6,779 nt of DNA from Prevotellaceae bacterium (lineage in GTDB: Bacteria > Bacteroidota > Bacteroidia > Bacteroidales > UBA932). Shown here one piece after another: positions 5,507 through 6,779 of this stretch; the stretch's first letter is position 1; every line of letters starts with the position of its first letter. The translations under genes were made by a program, and so were the position numbers. Below the pieces are notes generated by a model. It searched no databases, had not been told where the DNA came from, and was given only the letters and a program-made list of their open reading frames with translations. The DNA lies in the NCBI GenBank assembly GCA_031275145.1, contig JAISPE010000184.1, positions 1 to 6,779 of the forward strand, read 5' to 3'.

Positions 5507-6223
5507 TTATTGTTTTATCGCTCTTTTTATAAATTTCATCATTGCAGGTTGTCGTGCCGCGCCAATGGCGAAATTCAGAACAATCGCATTGAACGCGCCC
5601 AGTGAATCTTCGTCATTCAATAGTCGCCCGGTGTACTTTATCGCATCAACATTCATGTGATATTTAGATCCATAACACTCGCGCATCCAAAATGATTCCG
5701 TATAGGCATTTTCATTTATATCGTCAATAAGAGATTCACAGTAAGAAAGTTTAGGTAAATCTAAAAACATGTAATTTAGGGTTTCATGCGAATAGCTTGT
5801 GGCGTAAAACAGCACTAATTCCCCGATTGTCCGAAATTTATACTGCTCGTATACATCTTTAAACGCGATTTTTTCTTTGTTTTTGTAGTCCGAATAGGCC
5901 TTGGCGTTCCTGATGGCGCCGTATACCTCTATCTGTCCCTTAAACTCTTTTTGTTGAAGCTCATACACGCCAGTCTTTCCGTAAACTTTTATCCTGCCAA
6001 TTTCAGGAACTGTTATAAAAAAGGGACCCCGCCAGTCACCGGCAGGTTTTCCTTTGTTTTCTCCCGGATAAATCACATACCATCCATCCGGATGTTCAAT
6101 AAAATAATCATGCGCCCACGAAGGGTGCTTATTTGCAATATTCCAAAAAGAAAGATTGCCTGTTTTTTTGATGTAACAGTAAATGCTTATAAGTACAATC
6201 CCTATTATTAATATCCATTCCAT
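5507..6223 (-). CDS. Unrecognised membrane-anchored protein, first gene of the envelope pair
   Basis: I do not recognise the family of this 238-residue protein. Residues 2-18 (EWILIIGIVLISIYCYI) form one hydrophobic helix followed by KK, which suggests a signal anchor with a cytoplasmic remainder; a cleaved signal is less likely as no cleavage motif follows. Residues ~27-70 are rich in aromatic residues (FWNIANKHPSWAHDYF, DGWYVIYP, DWRGPFFITVPEIG). Residues ~75-110 contain KVYGKTGVYELQQ and IEVYGAIRNAKAY. The C-terminal half (~130-238) is helical and contains TIGELVLFYATSY and a basic tail. ATG at 6223 is the first in-frame start after a TAA; GGA lies five bases upstream, a weak ribosome site. 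A convincing promoter lies 60-90 bases upstream, and the gene ends 19 bases before the 446-residue gene. Such pairing suggests that the two proteins act together at the inner membrane. It is AT-rich like its partner. Confidence 0.85.
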   Translation of the reverse strand: MEWILIIGIVLISIYCYIKKTGNLSFWNIANKHPSWAHDYFIEHPDGWYVIYPGENKGKPAGDWRGPFFITVPEIGRIKVYGKTGVYELQQKEFKGQIEVYGAIRNAKAYSDYKNKEKIAFKDVYEQYKFRTIGELVLFYATSYSHETLNYMFLDLPKLSYCESLIDDINENAYTESFWMRECYGSKYHMNVDAIKYTGRLLNDEDSLGAFNAIVLNFAIGAARQPAMMKFIKRAIKQ

Positions 6224-6378
6224 AAATCCAACTTTTTAATGTCTTCCATAATCTTTTCCTAAAATTTTTCTTCATGAAATTCGCCGTAAAGATAAAGAAA
6301 TAAATCCAATTCGCAACATTTTTCATAAAATATTTTTTAATTTATTGATATTAAGATATTTACATCTCATTTTCTCAA
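6224..6378. other. AT-rich gap holding the promoter and leader of the envelope pair
   Basis: Besides the promoter at 6287-6316, this short gap contains a possible upstream frame starting at ATG 6275, only a few bases after the likely transcription start. It reads MKKNFRKRLWKTLKSWIYG and runs on into the 238-residue gene in another frame, ending at 6129. It is basic and might act as a leader peptide, but is more likely chance. The A/T-rich segment 6325-6360 has no strong hairpin that would end the gene on its right. Confidence 0.4.
6287..6316 (-). promoter_or_regulatory. Bacteroidota-type promoter of the 238/446-residue gene pair
   Basis: On the minus strand a TTGC element begins at 6316 and a TATCTTTA box spans 6294-6287, with 19 bases between TTG and TATC. 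This matches the TTTG / TAnnTTTG arrangement and spacer of Bacteroidota housekeeping promoters with one mismatch in each box. Transcription should start near 6280, leaving about 55-60 bases before the ATG at 6223. It makes the pair its own transcript, separate from the gene at the right edge. Confidence 0.6.
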
Positions 6379-6779
6379 TCAGCTTCCCTCTCGCTCCATA
6401 TCATCACTGTCCAAATCAACAATTCTTTTACGGGCCGGGACGCCATCTCTTAACTTTTGCTTGAGGTCGTCATTCTCGGCTCTTAATTTTGTCAGTTCAT
6501 CGTCTTTTTCTTTCAGCATTGTCAAAAGCAGCGCAATATTACTGTCGGCAAGAACAGCAGCAATTACGGCGGAACCGGCAAGAGTTTCGAGCAGTGGATG
6601 CAGGATAACGGATATGTTTTCAACCCCTACAACGGGCTGGAGCCCGGGCGGAAAACCGGAAATTAATGGATAGACGGACAGACATACAGCTAATGCGCCG
6701 ACTGGCACGGAAAGAAGAAAAGCCGGCGAAAACATCAATGTCAATCTTCGACGACGATACGCCGGCGGACAGGCAGACA
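6379..6779 (-). CDS. Unrecognised protein with hydrophobic segments and coiled-coil tail, N-terminus off the edge
   Basis: Only the last 132 codons are visible; the frame stays open to the right edge, so the start lies outside. A TTG at 6744 and an ATG at 6735 exist, but the preceding run CPPAYRRRR reads as a normal positive-inside flank for a membrane helix and favours a longer protein. Then come a hydrophobic stretch (LMFSPAFLLSVPVGALAVCLSVYPLISGF) and a less hydrophobic Ala/Val-rich one (LAGSAVIAAVLADSNIALLL). A heptad-like coiled coil follows (MLKEKDDELTKLRAENDDLKQKL), then an acidic tail ending DDMEREGS. No enzyme motif is visible and I do not recognise the family. It ends 155 bases before the start of the 238-residue gene, in the same orientation; the promoter in that gap suggests separate transcription, though read-through is possible because no clear terminator follows the stop. 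Confidence 0.65.
   Translation of the reverse strand, partial: SACPPAYRRRRLTLMFSPAFLLSVPVGALAVCLSVYPLISGFPPGLQPVVGVENISVILHPLLETLAGSAVIAAVLADSNIALLLTMLKEKDDELTKLRAENDDLKQKLRDGVPARKRIVDLDSDDMEREGS

Noticed and set aside
6129..6326. 65-codon minus-strand frame across the leader of the 238-residue gene
   Set aside because: Its ATG at 6326 lies upstream of the likely transcription start, and most of it overlaps the 238-residue gene. Only a shorter version from 6275 could be translated, and nothing supports it.
1..6779. CRISPR array, tRNA or rRNA gene
   Set aside because: No regularly spaced repeats, no cloverleaf with a TTCGA arm and no rRNA-like conserved block were seen on either strand.

Overview
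The window looks like chromosomal DNA of a Bacteroidota species, probably Bacteroidales. Three things suggest this. A dipeptidyl-peptidase IV (S9) relative has the form usual in that order. The tyrosine recombinase has the N-terminal arm and SAM-like layout common in Bacteroidota. Likely promoters carry TAnnTTTG-type -7 boxes instead of TATAAT, and clear Shine-Dalgarno sites are absent. I cannot name the species.

Layout, left to right. Positions 1-2030 (minus strand) hold a secreted prolyl dipeptidyl/tripeptidyl peptidase whose C-terminus, with the catalytic His, lies off the left edge. Positions 2031-2653 are a 620-base non-coding stretch. Next to the peptidase it has a likely promoter and a nested operator-like dyad. 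The rest is a cluster of intergenic repeats: a GTCATTGCGA-type stem-loop, several copies of a repeat with core TCCCTACGGG, and a near-perfect inverted pair of 27-base arms. Positions 2630-2667 are three tandem copies of a CCGTWACGG-like box touching the stop codon of the next gene.

Positions 2654-3856 (minus) encode an intact tyrosine recombinase with all six catalytic residues in place. A small unrecognised gene (3895-4128, plus) diverges from it and converges on an unrecognised minus-strand pair. The promoter-proximal member of that pair (5507-6223) encodes a 238-residue membrane-anchored protein. The second member (4147-5487) encodes a 446-residue single-pass membrane protein with a cytoplasmic coiled-coil half and a beta-rich, cysteine-containing outer half. 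A good Bacteroidota-type promoter sits upstream of the pair. The right edge (6379-6779, minus) holds the 3' end of another unrecognised gene coding for hydrophobic segments followed by a coiled-coil tail.

Interpretation: the recombinase, the small divergent gene and the envelope-protein pair look like one end of an integrated accessory element or a recombinase-associated variable locus next to a conserved housekeeping peptidase. The envelope pair is the best candidate for an undescribed system. Nothing in the sequence proves its function, and the element's borders cannot be fixed from this window alone.
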